From positions 97,298-161,297 of the forward strand of contig JAHHHS010000007.1 of the NCBI GenBank assembly GCA_019359215.1: a DNA stretch of 64,000 nucleotides. Direction: 5' to 3'. The notes beneath the pieces are model-generated. The model did no database searches. It saw only the letters and a list, made by a program, of their open reading frames with translations, and was not told the DNA's origin. Positions 54,378-63,582 of this stretch are shown in pieces (position 1 is the first letter of the stretch; each line of letters starts with the position of its first letter). The translations under genes and the position numbers were made by a program. This DNA comes from Nostoc indistinguendum CM1-VF10. GTDB taxonomy: Bacteria; Cyanobacteriota; Cyanobacteriia; Cyanobacteriales; Nostocaceae.

Positions 54378-55298
54378 ATGACCACTGCTGTAAACACTAA
54401 TCCTGGCTTCGCTTCCCGCTTGGTAAATGGCGTACTGGCAATCAAGCCTTTAGCTAACCTAGCCAAGCATCAAGCTAGACAAATGATGATTAAACGTGCC
54501 GAAAGAATTGGCGTGCCTTGGACGCAAGAAGTCGAGACACTACAGGCGCGTGATTGGAAGGCTGATCTAGCTCAAGTACAAAATTCTCAGCTTTCCTACC
54601 CAGAATACTATTTGCGGCCATTCCATGCCTACGAAGGCGGCGACCTCAGTTGGAAAGCTGCTTGGGAGCTAGAAGTTGCTGCTCGTACTGTCCATGCCGG
54701 AATTTGGCAGGATGCAGGAATGGAAGGAGATACTAGACTGCGCCAAAGTTATCACAATATCCTCAAAGTTCAAATCCCCAATCAGCCTCAAGACATCCTA
54801 GACTTGGCGTGTGGTGTAGGTTTGAGTACCTTTCCCATGCAAGAAATTTATCCCCATGCCAAAATCACAGGCTTAGACTTATCTCCCTACTTCTTAGCTG
54901 TTGCTAATTACCGTGCCCAACAACGTCAAGCTAAAATAAACTGGCTTCATGCCCAAGCTGAATCTACTGGACTACCAGGTGCCTCTTTTGATTTAGTTTC
55001 CATTTTCCTGATGTGTCACGAATTACCCCAGTCAGCAACTCACCAAATTTTTGCTGAAATGCGGCGCGTACTGCGTCCCGGTGGCTACTTGGCAATCATG
55101 GACATGAATCCAAAATCTGAAGTTTACCAGAAAATGCCAGCCTACATTTTGACGTTGCTCAAAAGTACTGAACCATATTTAGATGAATATTTTGCTTTGG
55201 ACATTGAGCAAGCTATTGTTGAGGCAGGTTTCCAACTTCCTACTATCACCAACAATACCCACCGTCACCGTACAGTAATTGCTCAGGTGAGTGGTTGA
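54378..55298 (+). CDS. Class I SAM-dependent methyltransferase
   Basis: A 306-residue methyltransferase. The first 120 residues form a helical N-terminal extension (NPGFASRLVNGVLAIKPLAN, LSWKAAWELEVAARTVHAG) and the catalytic domain follows with motif I ILDLACGVGLSTFPM, ITGLDLSPYFLAVANYRAQQ, FDLVSIFLMCHELPQ and RRVLRPGGYLAIMDM. The substrate is unknown. The stop overlaps the start of the next gene by 8 bases, so the two are likely translated together. Confidence 0.88.
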   Translation: MTTAVNTNPGFASRLVNGVLAIKPLANLAKHQARQMMIKRAERIGVPWTQEVETLQARDWKADLAQVQNSQLSYPEYYLRPFHAYEGGDLSWKAAWELEVAARTVHAGIWQDAGMEGDTRLRQSYHNILKVQIPNQPQDILDLACGVGLSTFPMQEIYPHAKITGLDLSPYFLAVANYRAQQRQAKINWLHAQAESTGLPGASFDLVSIFLMCHELPQSATHQIFAEMRRVLRPGGYLAIMDMNPKSEVYQKMPAYILTLLKSTEPYLDEYFALDIEQAIVEAGFQLPTITNNTHRHRTVIAQVSG

Positions 55299-56259
55299 TT
55301 TATCTCTAATTTTGTGGGCAGCAATACCACCATTGCTGCTGCTAGGCTACTACTACTGTCGAGTGCCATTTGCCCCACCTTTATTAAGGTTGCTGATGTT
55401 CTTTATCATCGGGGCAATATCTGGTATCTTAGCCCTTAGCCTCGAATGGATTTTTGAAATTTTAGCCAACAGATTTATAGACTGGCATCAGATTAAGCGT
55501 TGGCTTCCTGGTATAGCCTTGCGCCAGCTTGTAGAAGTAGGCCCAATTGAAGAAGGTTGTAAGTTTATAGCAGTTGTTGTCCCAACCTACTATTTGCAAC
55601 GCAAGTATCGATTATTTGCATCTACCGTTTTCCTCTTCACCATAGCGGTTGCCCTTGGATTCACTGCCGAAGAGAATTGGATTTACCTTTTCCACGATAC
55701 AGCATCAATTCTAGACCGTATAATCGGTATGCCAGTCCATGCCATGTTCTCTGCACCTTGGGGATATGCTTTAGGAATCTATATTTCCTCCAACACTCGG
55801 TTAAATCAAGACAAAAAGTTCATTTTTAGGGCTTGGCTAAATTCTGTAATCTGCCATGCCTTAGTTAATGTCTTATCAAGTACTTGGCGTTACTCACTAC
55901 CTTTAGGTTTCCTCAGCTATGGTTTATTCCCGTTTCTCTTGTGGATGTTTTGGCGATTAGAACAATTACTGCGGAAAGTGCAAGGCAAACTCGCCATTAC
56001 CGTAATCTCAGGCCATACACCCCAACACCGTTACTGGCAGAGGAGTTTAGTGCTGTTTGCCCTCGTGCTGGGTGGAAATGCTATTTTTGGTCTGTTTCTC
56101 TTAGCCAGGATTCTTAGTCCCTTGAGTCCGTCGAAGCTTTTTGATCCGGAGATTTTGTGGTTTATAATTAGTCGCTTTTCACTAAATTTCTTTTTCGGAG
56201 TTTTAGCTTGGGGCATTTATCGGTATTTGCGACATTCCGCTCGTCGTCGGTATTTTTAA
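55291..56259 (+). CDS. PrsW-family intramembrane protease-like protein
   Basis: A 322-residue polytopic protein with about eight to nine hydrophobic helices. PrsW-type motifs are visible: GPIEEGCKF (E-E-x-x-K-like), GFTAEENWIYLF (E-x-x-x-Y/N) and PVHAMFSAPWGYALG with the histidine. Start is GTG at 55291 inside the end of the preceding gene, continuing VDLSLILWAAIPPLLLL. PrsW proteins cleave anti-sigma factors or act as CAAX-like proteases; the cyanobacterial role is unknown. Confidence 0.82.
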   Translation: MVDLSLILWAAIPPLLLLGYYYCRVPFAPPLLRLLMFFIIGAISGILALSLEWIFEILANRFIDWHQIKRWLPGIALRQLVEVGPIEEGCKFIAVVVPTYYLQRKYRLFASTVFLFTIAVALGFTAEENWIYLFHDTASILDRIIGMPVHAMFSAPWGYALGIYISSNTRLNQDKKFIFRAWLNSVICHALVNVLSSTWRYSLPLGFLSYGLFPFLLWMFWRLEQLLRKVQGKLAITVISGHTPQHRYWQRSLVLFALVLGGNAIFGLFLLARILSPLSPSKLFDPEILWFIISRFSLNFFFGVLAWGIYRYLRHSARRRYF

Positions 56260-56292
56260 AATATGATTTAAGAAAATCCTAGGGGGTTCTCT

Positions 56293-56901
56293 ATGCAAAC
56301 AACTCCAGTGCGTTGGACGACTGCTGATTTAGAACTATTTGCTGGCGATTCTCGTTCCGAGACACTTCGTGAACGCAAAAATCGCTATGAGATTATAGAC
56401 GGAGAACTCTTTGTAACCAAATCACCTAGTTGGGATCATCAATCAAGTTGTGGCAATATTGTTACAGTTCTTAACAATTGGTCAGATGAAACTGGTTTAG
56501 GTAAAGCTGCGTAGATGCGAAGCAGCTTGTCGTCAGACATCGCACCTGGAATTATTTTCTCAGATTCTGACAATGTGATCCCTGATGTGGTATGGGCAAC
56601 CCATGAACGCTTAAAAAACTTGTTAGATGAAGCTGGACATCTTACGGGCGCACCGGAGTTAGTTGTAGAGGTTTTATCCCCCAGTGAAAAAAACGAAAAA
56701 CGTGACAAAGAAACAAAGCTAAAACTGTACTCAGTCCAAGGGGTTCAAGAATATTGGATTTGCGATTCTATACAGAAGAAAGTTGAAGTTTATCGCCGTG
56801 AACAAGCTGCATTAAAGTTGGCAGCTACTTTATTCAGTCAAGATGAGTTAACAAGTCCTTTGCTACCTGGTTTCAATTGCTTAGTCAGCAAACTGTTCTA
56901 G
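56293..56901 (+). pseudogene. Uma2-family (DUF820) endonuclease-like gene interrupted by a repeat insertion
   Basis: The frame begins MQTTPVRWTTADLELFAGDS and carries RYEIIDGELFVTKSP and the Uma2 core up to GLGKAA, then reaches a TAG at 56512. In the same frame after about 30 bases it continues APGIIFSDSDNVIPDVVW and ELVVEVLSPSEKNEKRDKET with the usual E-V-L-S-P motif and KLYSVQGVQEYWICD. The segment between, about 56508-56541 (GTAGATGCGAAGCAGC, then TTGTCGTCAGACAT), is a dispersed repeat of the Nostoc type; without it the protein would read continuously. So the gene was broken by a small in-frame insertion bearing a stop. Uma2 proteins have a PD-(D/E)xK-like fold and unclear role. Confidence 0.85.
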
Positions 56902-56951
56902 CCTTGGATTCTTTCCACTCATCTTTTTTACTCTGTGTCCTCTGTGACTCT

Positions 56952-56979
56952 GCGGTTAAATAAATTACTTTTAAACCGC
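56952..56979. terminator. Hairpin between the Uma2 relic and the pterin gene
   Basis: GCGGTTAAA pairs imperfectly with TTTAAACCGC. The outer flanks (CTCTGTGACTCT, AAAGACACAGA) can extend the pairing. The hairpin lies between convergent genes. Confidence 0.55.
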
Positions 56980-57089
56980 AAAGACACAGACAGAAGAAAA
57001 CAAATTTTTCAAGTCACTTTGAAAGGACTAATTTTAATAATTACGAATTACGAATTATTAAAAATGCCTATGCCTAAATTTTTAATTGC

Positions 57090-57962
57090 CTAAATCCTTG
57101 CTAATACTGGCTGACTCGCGGCTGCGCTGACTGAATTTGATTCAGATTCAGTACAGTAGATTTCGCAGGAGTTATTGGGACTTTCAATCAGTTTCACTTT
57201 GTAAAGTTTAGCTCCCAATTCTTGAATAGGCGATCGCAGTAAATTACTAATGTAAAGTGCGATATTCTCAGCAGTGGGCACAACTTCAGCAAAGTAAGAA
57301 ATGTCTTTGTTTAAGAAGGTGTGATCAAATGGCTCTACTACATAATCTTCTATTACTTGGTTCAATGCCCCTAAATCGGCAATCATGCCAGTGCGTGGAT
57401 CAATTTCCCCTTTCACGGTAACTTCTAGATGATAATTGTGTCCGTGACCGTGAGGACGGGCACACTTACCATAAATCTCATTGTTTTCTTCGTTACTGAG
57501 GTTAGGATGAGCTAGCCGATGGGCGGCGCTAAAGTGAGTACTGATGGTTAGGTAGGCTTCCATTGCGTTTCCCGTATAATCTGCCCAAAGTTCAGGATGT
57601 TCAAATAACTGCACACGGACTAAAGGCAAGTGTGGTGCTAGTCGCTGCCAAATAATCCGTGCAATATTCTCAGTGGTGGGTAGAGTTTGTTGAAATTCTG
57701 CCCATGCATCGTTGAGATAAGAGAAGTCCAATTGACTGGTAACTTCCCGTTTAATTACCTGTTTCACATCAGACAAGTTCAGCACCATGCCATATTCATC
57801 CAATTCTCCGGCAAGGGAGATAAATATGACATAGTTATGTCCGTGTCCAGGAAATCTAGAGCAAGCACCAAATTTTTCAATATTTTCGGCTTCACTCACT
57901 TCTGGCAACCAATAGCGATGACTTGCCGAAAACTGGGCGCGGCGATTGACAATACATTGCAT
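57090..57962 (-). CDS. Double-domain 6-pyruvoyl-tetrahydropterin synthase / QueD-type protein
   Basis: A 290-residue protein made of two tandem PTPS/QueD domains. Each has its own zinc site and catalytic cysteine: ASHRYWLP with FGACSRFPGHGHNY in the first, AAHRLAHP with IYGKCARPHGHGHNY in the second. Single-domain family members have about 120-150 residues, so this is a full duplication rather than a fusion with another enzyme. Both domains look active. The enzyme may make 6-pyruvoyl-tetrahydropterin or 6-carboxy-tetrahydropterin (queuosine route). ATG at 57962. Confidence 0.92.
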   Translation of the reverse strand: MQCIVNRRAQFSASHRYWLPEVSEAENIEKFGACSRFPGHGHNYVIFISLAGELDEYGMVLNLSDVKQVIKREVTSQLDFSYLNDAWAEFQQTLPTTENIARIIWQRLAPHLPLVRVQLFEHPELWADYTGNAMEAYLTISTHFSAAHRLAHPNLSNEENNEIYGKCARPHGHGHNYHLEVTVKGEIDPRTGMIADLGALNQVIEDYVVEPFDHTFLNKDISYFAEVVPTAENIALYISNLLRSPIQELGAKLYKVKLIESPNNSCEIYCTESESNSVSAAASQPVLARI

Positions 57963-58097
57963 GAGTACACTATGAGCAGAATTTAAAATTTCTTAATCTT
58001 TCTCTGTTTCCAGCATAAACTAATTCTTAAGTTGTGTGTCATTTGTCATCCAACCAAATTGACCCATGCGCTATGCTCAATGTCCAATGCTCAATGA

Positions 58098-58799
58098 CTA
58101 TGTGACAGATGCTTGTGCCTCACAGTGTAATCCCGTAGCTATGCGGAATAGCTCTTGACCTGTGTGTAAATACCGCTCATCGTAGTTCAAAGGAAAATAA
58201 CCCAATTCATCAAGTCCATCTGCTACTTGATCAAGGCTGTAGTAGAGATGAGCCGCCGTTCTTGCTAGACTAGGCGGATTTGGCAGAGAGCGAAAAGTAA
58301 TTTGTGCCTGCTTGAGGTCATCTCGACAGGTTTTTAAGTATTCCTGAAATTCATCTAATAACTCATCATCAAAGGGATCAGCAGCTAATTGATCCATTTG
58401 TTCTTCTAACGAATAGAGAATGTTACAAAGCAAGCGATTTACAGGTTGGTAAACTTGGCGCAGCCATTCTTCAACTTGCTCATCAACGTCCCGTCCAGTT
58501 TTTCGTCTTGTCTGGTAATGATTTTGTGCTGATGCTGTACGCTGTTGGCGATCGCTATTTAATTTTTGAGAGTCATCTTGCAGTTGTTGGTCATAATTGC
58601 GGCGACTTTGGTTGTCGCCTAAGACTTCATAAGCTGCATTGATGCGGATTATCTGCTCGTGATCGGCACTTTCTTGATTACTGTCAGGATGAAATAACTT
58701 AACCAAGCGGCGATAAGCTTGCTTAATCTCCGCTTGGCTCGCACTGGAACTAATTTTGAGAGTTTCGTAATGGTTAGAAACGTGCTTAGAATTGACCAT
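58098..58799 (-). CDS. J-domain (DnaJ-like) protein
   Basis: A 233-residue co-chaperone-like protein. The N-terminal J-domain has HYETLKISSSASQAEIKQAY, the HPD motif in LVKLFHPDSNQE and AAYEVLGDNQSRRNYDQQ. The rest lacks the Gly/Phe region and zinc fingers of canonical DnaJ and is largely helical (VEEWLRQVYQPVNRLLCNI). It is a type III J-protein that should stimulate an Hsp70 ATPase. It starts 15 bases downstream of cysK on the same strand, so the two are likely cotranscribed. Confidence 0.9.
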   Translation of the reverse strand: MVNSKHVSNHYETLKISSSASQAEIKQAYRRLVKLFHPDSNQESADHEQIIRINAAYEVLGDNQSRRNYDQQLQDDSQKLNSDRQQRTASAQNHYQTRRKTGRDVDEQVEEWLRQVYQPVNRLLCNILYSLEEQMDQLAADPFDDELLDEFQEYLKTCRDDLKQAQITFRSLPNPPSLARTAAHLYYSLDQVADGLDELGYFPLNYDERYLHTGQELFRIATGLHCEAQASVT

Positions 58800-58814
58800 T
58801 AATTCAATTTATCG

Positions 58815-59777
58815 TTAGCTGATGCTAGCGGCTAACCTTGTTTCCAGGTCTTGGAACAACGGTGTACTCAAATACCTCTCACCAAAACTGGGCTGAATCA
58901 TCACAATTAAACGTCCCTTATTTTCTGGACGTTGAGCAACGCGAATTGCTGCACATAAAGCTGCTCCACTGGAAATGCCAGATAGTAGTCCTTCTTCTTT
59001 TGCCAAACGCCGACTATAGGCGATCGCTTCTTCATCGGTAACGGTAATCACTTCATCTATCAATTTTATCTTGAGAACTTGGGGAATAAACCCAGCGCCA
59101 ATTCCTTGGATTTTGTGTGGCCCTGGCCGTCCCCCAGATAAAACTGGGCTATTGGCTGGTTCAACAGCGATCGCTTTAGCACTAGGCTTGCGTGCTTTAA
59201 TCACTTCCGCTACACCAGTGATCGTACCACCTGTGCCTACCCCTGCCACGATTATATCTACTTGTCCATCAGTATCTTCCCAGATTTCAAGAGCTGTAGT
59301 TTCCCGATGCACTTTTGCATTGGCTGGATTGCGGAACTGTTGCAACATATAGGTATTTGGCATACTATTAACTATTTGCTGCGCCCGCTCAATTGCCCCA
59401 CTCATACCCTCCATTCCTGGCGTTAGTTCCAGTTCTGCTCCATAGGCCCGCAACATTGCCCGACGCTCCCCACTCATTGTCTCTGGCATTGTCAAAATTA
59501 ACCGATATCCCTTAGCTGCTGCTGCCATTGCTAAGGCAATTCCTGTGTTTCCAGAGGTGGGTTCTACCAATACTGTCTTCCCAGGAGTAATCAGCCCCTC
59601 CTCTTCGGCAGCGTTAATCATACTCACCCCAATCCTGTCTTTAACTGATGACGATGGGTTCATACTTTCCAGTTTCACCACAATTTCAGCAACACATTCT
59701 TCTGTTTGAGGAATATGGTTCAACTGCACTAGGGGTGTACGACCAACTAGTTCTGTAATATTACGAGCAATTCGCAT
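58815..59777 (-). CDS. cysK: Cysteine synthase A (O-acetylserine sulfhydrylase)
   Basis: PLP enzyme that makes L-cysteine from O-acetyl-L-serine and sulfide. The PLP lysine is in [12 protein letters not shown] near residue 45, the substrate loop is [16 protein letters not shown], and the PLP phosphate cup is [15 protein letters not shown]. The C-terminus has [11 protein letters not shown]. Length 320 is standard. ATG at 59777. Upstream is a run of TTAGTTATTAG units. A J-domain gene follows closely. Confidence 0.96.
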   Translation of the reverse strand: MRIARNITELVGRTPLVQLNHIPQTEECVAEIVVKLESMNPSSSVKDRIGVSMINAAEEEGLITPGKTVLVEPTSGNTGIALAMAAAAKGYRLILTMPETMSGERRAMLRAYGAELELTPGMEGMSGAIERAQQIVNSMPNTYMLQQFRNPANAKVHRETTALEIWEDTDGQVDIIVAGVGTGGTITGVAEVIKARKPSAKAIAVEPANSPVLSGGRPGPHKIQGIGAGFIPQVLKIKLIDEVITVTDEEAIAYSRRLAKEEGLLSGISSGAALCAAIRVAQRPENKGRLIVMIQPSFGERYLSTPLFQDLETRLAASIS

Positions 59778-60248
59778 AATTTAGTCCTTAGTTATTAGTT
59801 ATTAGTTATTGGTCATTAGTCATTAGTTACAAGCAACAAAAGACAAACGACTCTTGATTAAATGTAGTACATGATATCTAATTGCCGCCGGGAATCTTGT
59901 TTTTCACAAAGATCCTGAAGGATATATTTTTGTAACACTAAATTTGCGGAGCGACTTGCTTTAACCGAAGATCGCTATCGCTATAACGTTTTCTTCACCA
60001 ATCTGAATCTATAACCCTTTTAAATATTTCAAAATTTTAAAAAGGATGATCTTTCGGGGATCTCGCATTATATAGATAGCCACCTTTAGGCGAGTTAAAA
60101 ATTTTTAATTCTTAACTCATAGCTTCTAACTTTTCTAGTATATTCCGGTTCTCTACTGGAGTTTATTTGTTGTTGCTACAGACAACAAAAAGCCCCGCCT
60201 GATGGCGGGGAAAATAGAGTTCAAATTTGTCAATGGATAGTCAGCACT
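59778..60248. other. Spacer between cysK and the porin gene
   Basis: Contains TTAGTTATTAG/GTCATTAG repeat units at 59785-59830, AT-rich sequence and the porin terminator at 60188-60213. No gene seen. Confidence 0.6.
60188..60213 (-). terminator. Strong terminator of the porin gene
   Basis: CCCCGCC at 60193-60199 pairs with GGCGGGG at 60204-60210 around a TGAT loop; on the minus strand the stem is followed by GCTTTTTG. It lies about 40 bases past the porin stop. Confidence 0.9.
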
Positions 60249-61979
60249 CTAGAATGTAAAAGTTGTTCTGAGCGTACCGATAATCGCATCATCGTTCTCG
60301 CTGCTTTGACCAGGAGAGGTCAACCAAATTACGCCAGGGGTAACAGAGATATTATCTGAAACGCGATACTTGTAGAAGCCTTCAAAGTGATAAGGTACAT
60401 CATTACCAGCAGCAACACCTACCCGGTTAAAGGAATAGGGCTGTGCACCAGCAAAAATACCTAAAACGTTACCCTGTTTACCAAAGTCAGCTAAAGCAAC
60501 CCCGGCGCCGTATGACCAAGCTTCAAAATCATCAGCAATACCAGAGCCTGTGACATCATGATAAGAGACGAAGCCACTAACTGACAGCTTCTCGCTGGGT
60601 CTAAAGGCAGCCGACACACCGTAGGAGTTGCTGGAACCTGAGTTTATTAAAGTGTTAGCTTGTCCGGTACCTACTGCAACATTTCCCGCAAAAGTGTTGT
60701 TTACGTTTGATCCAGCACCTGAGTCGAATAAATTACCACCTGTGCCATTATACGCATGGACGTAGGTAGCAGCTAAAGCCAAGCGATCGCCAACACTAAA
60801 ATTCAACTGTCCTAACGCTGCATAGTCGCCATTGGTCAGACCTTGACCAACACCAGGATTATTAGCATCCGATGCTAAGTAACCTGCGGTGATTGAACTA
60901 TTTCCCAAAATACCGCCACCTTGACCAAGAGGTAGATTCAGCGCTATACCTGCACCGCCACCAATCCGATAGATGGGACTTTCAGAAGCAAAGGTAGACA
61001 AAGCACCATTGCCGCCGTCAGTTTGGTCGAAAAAGTAAGGGTTGTTAACAGCAGCGTAATGGCTGTGTCGTCCTCCAGTTGCCGCAAGGTAAACTTGAGC
61101 TGGACCTACGGGAGCTTCATAGGTCAAACGATCTATGCTGACACTATTGTTACCAGTACCACCACCAACTTGAAATGTTTGTGTGCCTTCAGCACTGTTG
61201 ATAACACCACCACCGTTATCTACTAGTGAAAAGGCTTGTGCATTACCGGCTGCAAGGCGGGTATGCAAAACGTCTCTACCAGTGAAGCTGGTTTGTAAGT
61301 CTAAACGGACTCTATTTTGGAAGACAGTATTATTAGCATCACCAGTGTTCTCGCCAAAGACATCACTAACAGCAAAAATCGCTTCACCGACTAGCTTGGT
61401 GGTAGTGGAGAACTGATTAGCTTCCAATTCCGCAGTCCGCGCTTCTAGGGAATCTACACGACCTCGTAGGGTAGCCAATTCTGCGGAAAATTCTTCTTGT
61501 AACCGTTGTAAGGTAGCTAAATCTTGTTTGGTCACCAAGTCAGCTGTTGCTGTAGCAATCAATTCGTTAACCCGATCCAAACAGGCATTTAAACCGGCGG
61601 CAAATTCATAACGGGTTAAAGCACGGTTACCGCGATAAGTAGCATTTGGGTAACCTGCAATACAACCATAGCGTTCAACCAAGGACTGCAACGCTTGGAA
61701 TGCCCAGTCGGTGGGTTGTACATCGGAAAATTGAGAAACTGATGTTACTTGAGACTGAGAGTTATTTTGGCTACCTTCATTACTGTAGCGATTAACTTGA
61801 TCTATGGTTGTTTGAGCCAATATTTCTGGCTGTTGGGCAACTTCAGTTACAGTTGGTTGTGCGACCAATGATGCTTCAGTGGTTTTGTTTGGAGCCGCAA
61901 TTGCTGTTGCTGAAACTAACAATGTAGCTCCCAAAACTGCTGGGCTAACCACTAAGGATTTCCACAATATACTAGACAT
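60249..61979 (-). CDS. SLH-domain outer-membrane porin (iron uptake/OprB-type)
   Basis: A 576-residue outer-membrane porin. A signal peptide (MSSILWKSLVVSPAVLGATL to ATAIAAP) leads to an SLH domain (FSDVQPTDWAFQALQSLVER, ALTRYEFAAGLNACLDRVNE), a coiled-coil segment (LATLRGRVDSLEARTAELEA) and a long beta-barrel ending in IIGTLRTTFTF with the terminal aromatic. The frame is open from a GTG at 62027, but the ATG at 61979 has AGGAG upstream and gives a proper signal peptide, so it is chosen. SLH porins anchor to pyruvylated peptidoglycan-linked polymer; iron uptake is proposed for some. Confidence 0.9.
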   Translation of the reverse strand: MSSILWKSLVVSPAVLGATLLVSATAIAAPNKTTEASLVAQPTVTEVAQQPEILAQTTIDQVNRYSNEGSQNNSQSQVTSVSQFSDVQPTDWAFQALQSLVERYGCIAGYPNATYRGNRALTRYEFAAGLNACLDRVNELIATATADLVTKQDLATLQRLQEEFSAELATLRGRVDSLEARTAELEANQFSTTTKLVGEAIFAVSDVFGENTGDANNTVFQNRVRLDLQTSFTGRDVLHTRLAAGNAQAFSLVDNGGGVINSAEGTQTFQVGGGTGNNSVSIDRLTYEAPVGPAQVYLAATGGRHSHYAAVNNPYFFDQTDGGNGALSTFASESPIYRIGGGAGIALNLPLGQGGGILGNSSITAGYLASDANNPGVGQGLTNGDYAALGQLNFSVGDRLALAATYVHAYNGTGGNLFDSGAGSNVNNTFAGNVAVGTGQANTLINSGSSNSYGVSAAFRPSEKLSVSGFVSYHDVTGSGIADDFEAWSYGAGVALADFGKQGNVLGIFAGAQPYSFNRVGVAAGNDVPYHFEGFYKYRVSDNISVTPGVIWLTSPGQSSENDDAIIGTLRTTFTF

Positions 61980-62027
61980 CTTCTCTTTACTCCTCACACC
62001 TTGTTTAGATAATTGTATTCGTTGCAC

Positions 62028-62605
62028 CTAAAATCTCAAAAAAGCGACATCTCATAGAAACCTGTGGATGAGGCATAGTTACCACTACTACAATTTTAGT
62101 TTTTGCAAAGCTAATAAACGATTAACTTAGGGTTAAAAACTTATGTGATTAACTTATGCAAAAACATATCTTTATATCATAACATTATAAAACATCTGAT
62201 CTAGATGACAAGCTCACAGCGATCGGCTTAAAAACTGTCACACATAATTATCTAAATATCTAAGTAGGGAGTAGGGTTTAGGGCATTTGCTCTCTAGTTG
62301 GCTAAATTGACCGAAACTTGATATACTTAGCAACTTGTAAGTAAAAATCACTTCTTGGACTTAGCCCTAGTAGAAATTGCACATTAGTTAAAACACACTA
62401 GCTCGGCTATACAAACGTAGGCAAAGCCTTTTACCAGGTAGTTTGTCTGCTATTGTGGTCACAAATACAAGCTTAGAAATCAAGGGTTTTGAAACCCGTC
62501 ACTCCAAAGAAAAACCGTAGTTCTATTCTTAAGGCTTGCTATGCACTGTGTCCTGCATGGCTGCATGACTTCCATCTGCTAGTGCAAGATATCAGAATAA
62601 ATCAC
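62028..62605. other. Spacer upstream of the porin gene, including its likely promoter
   Basis: About 580 AT-rich bases between the porin gene start and the end of the dehydratase gene. A plus-strand frame at 62489-62734 is mostly antisense to the dehydratase gene and is not called. No RNA gene recognised. Confidence 0.5.
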
Positions 62606-62887
62606 TTAGTTTATTTGGGAAATCGTCTGCGCTACATCAAAATCAGCCTGTGTCAGCCCGCCTGCATCATGTGTTGTGAGTGTTATCTTCACTTTATTGT
62701 AAGAAATTTCTATATCAGGATGATGTCCTGCTGATTCAGCAGGCTCCACCAGCTTATTGACAAACTCAATTGCTTGGATAAAATTCTTGAATGTGCGGTT
62801 AATTTGCAACTTGGAGCCTTCAACACTCCAACCCGACAGAACCTTTGCACTTTCTTGAATTTCTGCCTCAGTGAGTAGTTGTGCCAT
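62606..62887 (-). CDS. Pterin-4-alpha-carbinolamine dehydratase
   Basis: A 93-residue PCD/DCoH protein that dehydrates 4a-hydroxytetrahydropterin. The family pattern is FKNFIQAIEFVNKLVEPAES followed by AGHHPDIEISYNKVKITLTT and the end HDAGGLTQADFDVAQTI; the catalytic histidines in HHPD and the later TTHDAGG are present. ATG at 62887. It is the second pterin-related gene in the last 7 kb, after the double PTPS gene. In cyanobacteria a role in phylloquinone/assembly chemistry rather than amino acid hydroxylation has been proposed for some members. Confidence 0.93.
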   Translation of the reverse strand: MAQLLTEAEIQESAKVLSGWSVEGSKLQINRTFKNFIQAIEFVNKLVEPAESAGHHPDIEISYNKVKITLTTHDAGGLTQADFDVAQTISQIN

Positions 62888-63019
62888 ATCACAAAATTCC
62901 CGTTTGTATTATCTTAATTACATTATAAAAAGGCCTTGGGAAAGCCCACTCTTTTTAAAAGATAGGATGAGAGATGCCCCAACGCCGTTAATGTTTGACG
63001 GTTAACAGTCTTTCGTGTT

Positions 63020-63045
63020 ATCCCATCCCTTTTAGGGGATGGGAT
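63020..63045. terminator. 10-bp stem hairpin, strand unclear
   Basis: ATCCCATCCC at 63020-63029 pairs perfectly with GGGATGGGAT at 63036-63045 around the loop TTTTAG. No U tract follows on either strand, so it may be a processing or repeat element rather than a terminator. Confidence 0.5.
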
Positions 63046-63370
63046 GAGCTTAAATATTTCATAAAATCAAACCTCTTTTTTTCTCCACAGGCAAAGATGG
63101 GAGGATAAACTAGGGCATAATGGGTATCTGCATATTTAAATTGGGCTTGTGTAGATAAGCTAATGTGCTTCTAAGTTGCATAACCTTAGCCTTGAATGAC
63201 GATTAGCTTAGACGCTATTGCTCACATCTGGTCAAACCCCAAAGTTTGATGCAAGATATTTTTATTTTTAAGAAAAATTAAATGTGTTAGCTTTGTCCAC
63301 TGCAAGGCATCGCTATCTCAGTTGTCAAAAGCAACCATTGATAAAACAAAATTTACCTACAAAAAACTAT

Positions 63371-63408
63371 CCGCTCTGATTTAGATCAGGCGATCTAAAT
63401 CAGAGCGG
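63371..63408 (-). terminator. Perfect 17-bp hairpin with U tract on the minus strand
   Basis: CCGCTCTGATTTAGATC at 63371-63387 pairs without mismatch with 63392-63408 around the loop AGGC. On the minus strand it is followed by GATAGTTTTTTG, so it terminates a leftward transcript. Confidence 0.8.
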
Positions 63409-63510
63409 TGTAGCGGGTCTTCAGGTTGCAACCAGACTGCCGGAAGGAACTCCGAGCTTGCCTAGCTACTTGAGCTAACTTAGTATCTCAAAGATAACTA
63501 AGGCTAACTT

Positions 63511-63582
63511 TTAGAGAACAGCCCCGGCGCGCAGCCGGCTAACTGCAACCTGATGACCCATGCATTTACTACTTTCTATCAT
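63511..63582 (-). CDS. Possible 23-residue peptide
   Basis: From the ATG at 63582 the frame encodes MIESSKCMGHQ and then VAVSRLRAGAVL before a TAA at 63511. Spacing from AGGAGG is eight bases, ideal; a second in-frame ATG six bases upstream (63588) is too close to the site. The peptide has one cysteine and no membrane helix. The codons for HQVA overlap the 5' arm of the long-range pairing, so translation could change RNA folding, as in attenuator leaders. Function unknown. Confidence 0.45.
   Translation of the reverse strand: MIESSKCMGHQVAVSRLRAGAVL

Noticed and set aside
56515..56901. Independent 128-residue Uma2 gene with its own ATG
   Set aside because: The ATG belongs to the inserted repeat and the protein lacks the N-terminal part of the fold that lies just upstream in the same frame. 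Treated as part of a pseudogene, although expression of the fragment cannot be excluded.
62489..62734. 81-codon plus-strand frame rich in cysteine
   Set aside because: Largely antisense to the pterin carbinolamine dehydratase gene, whose motifs are clear; it is a shadow frame.
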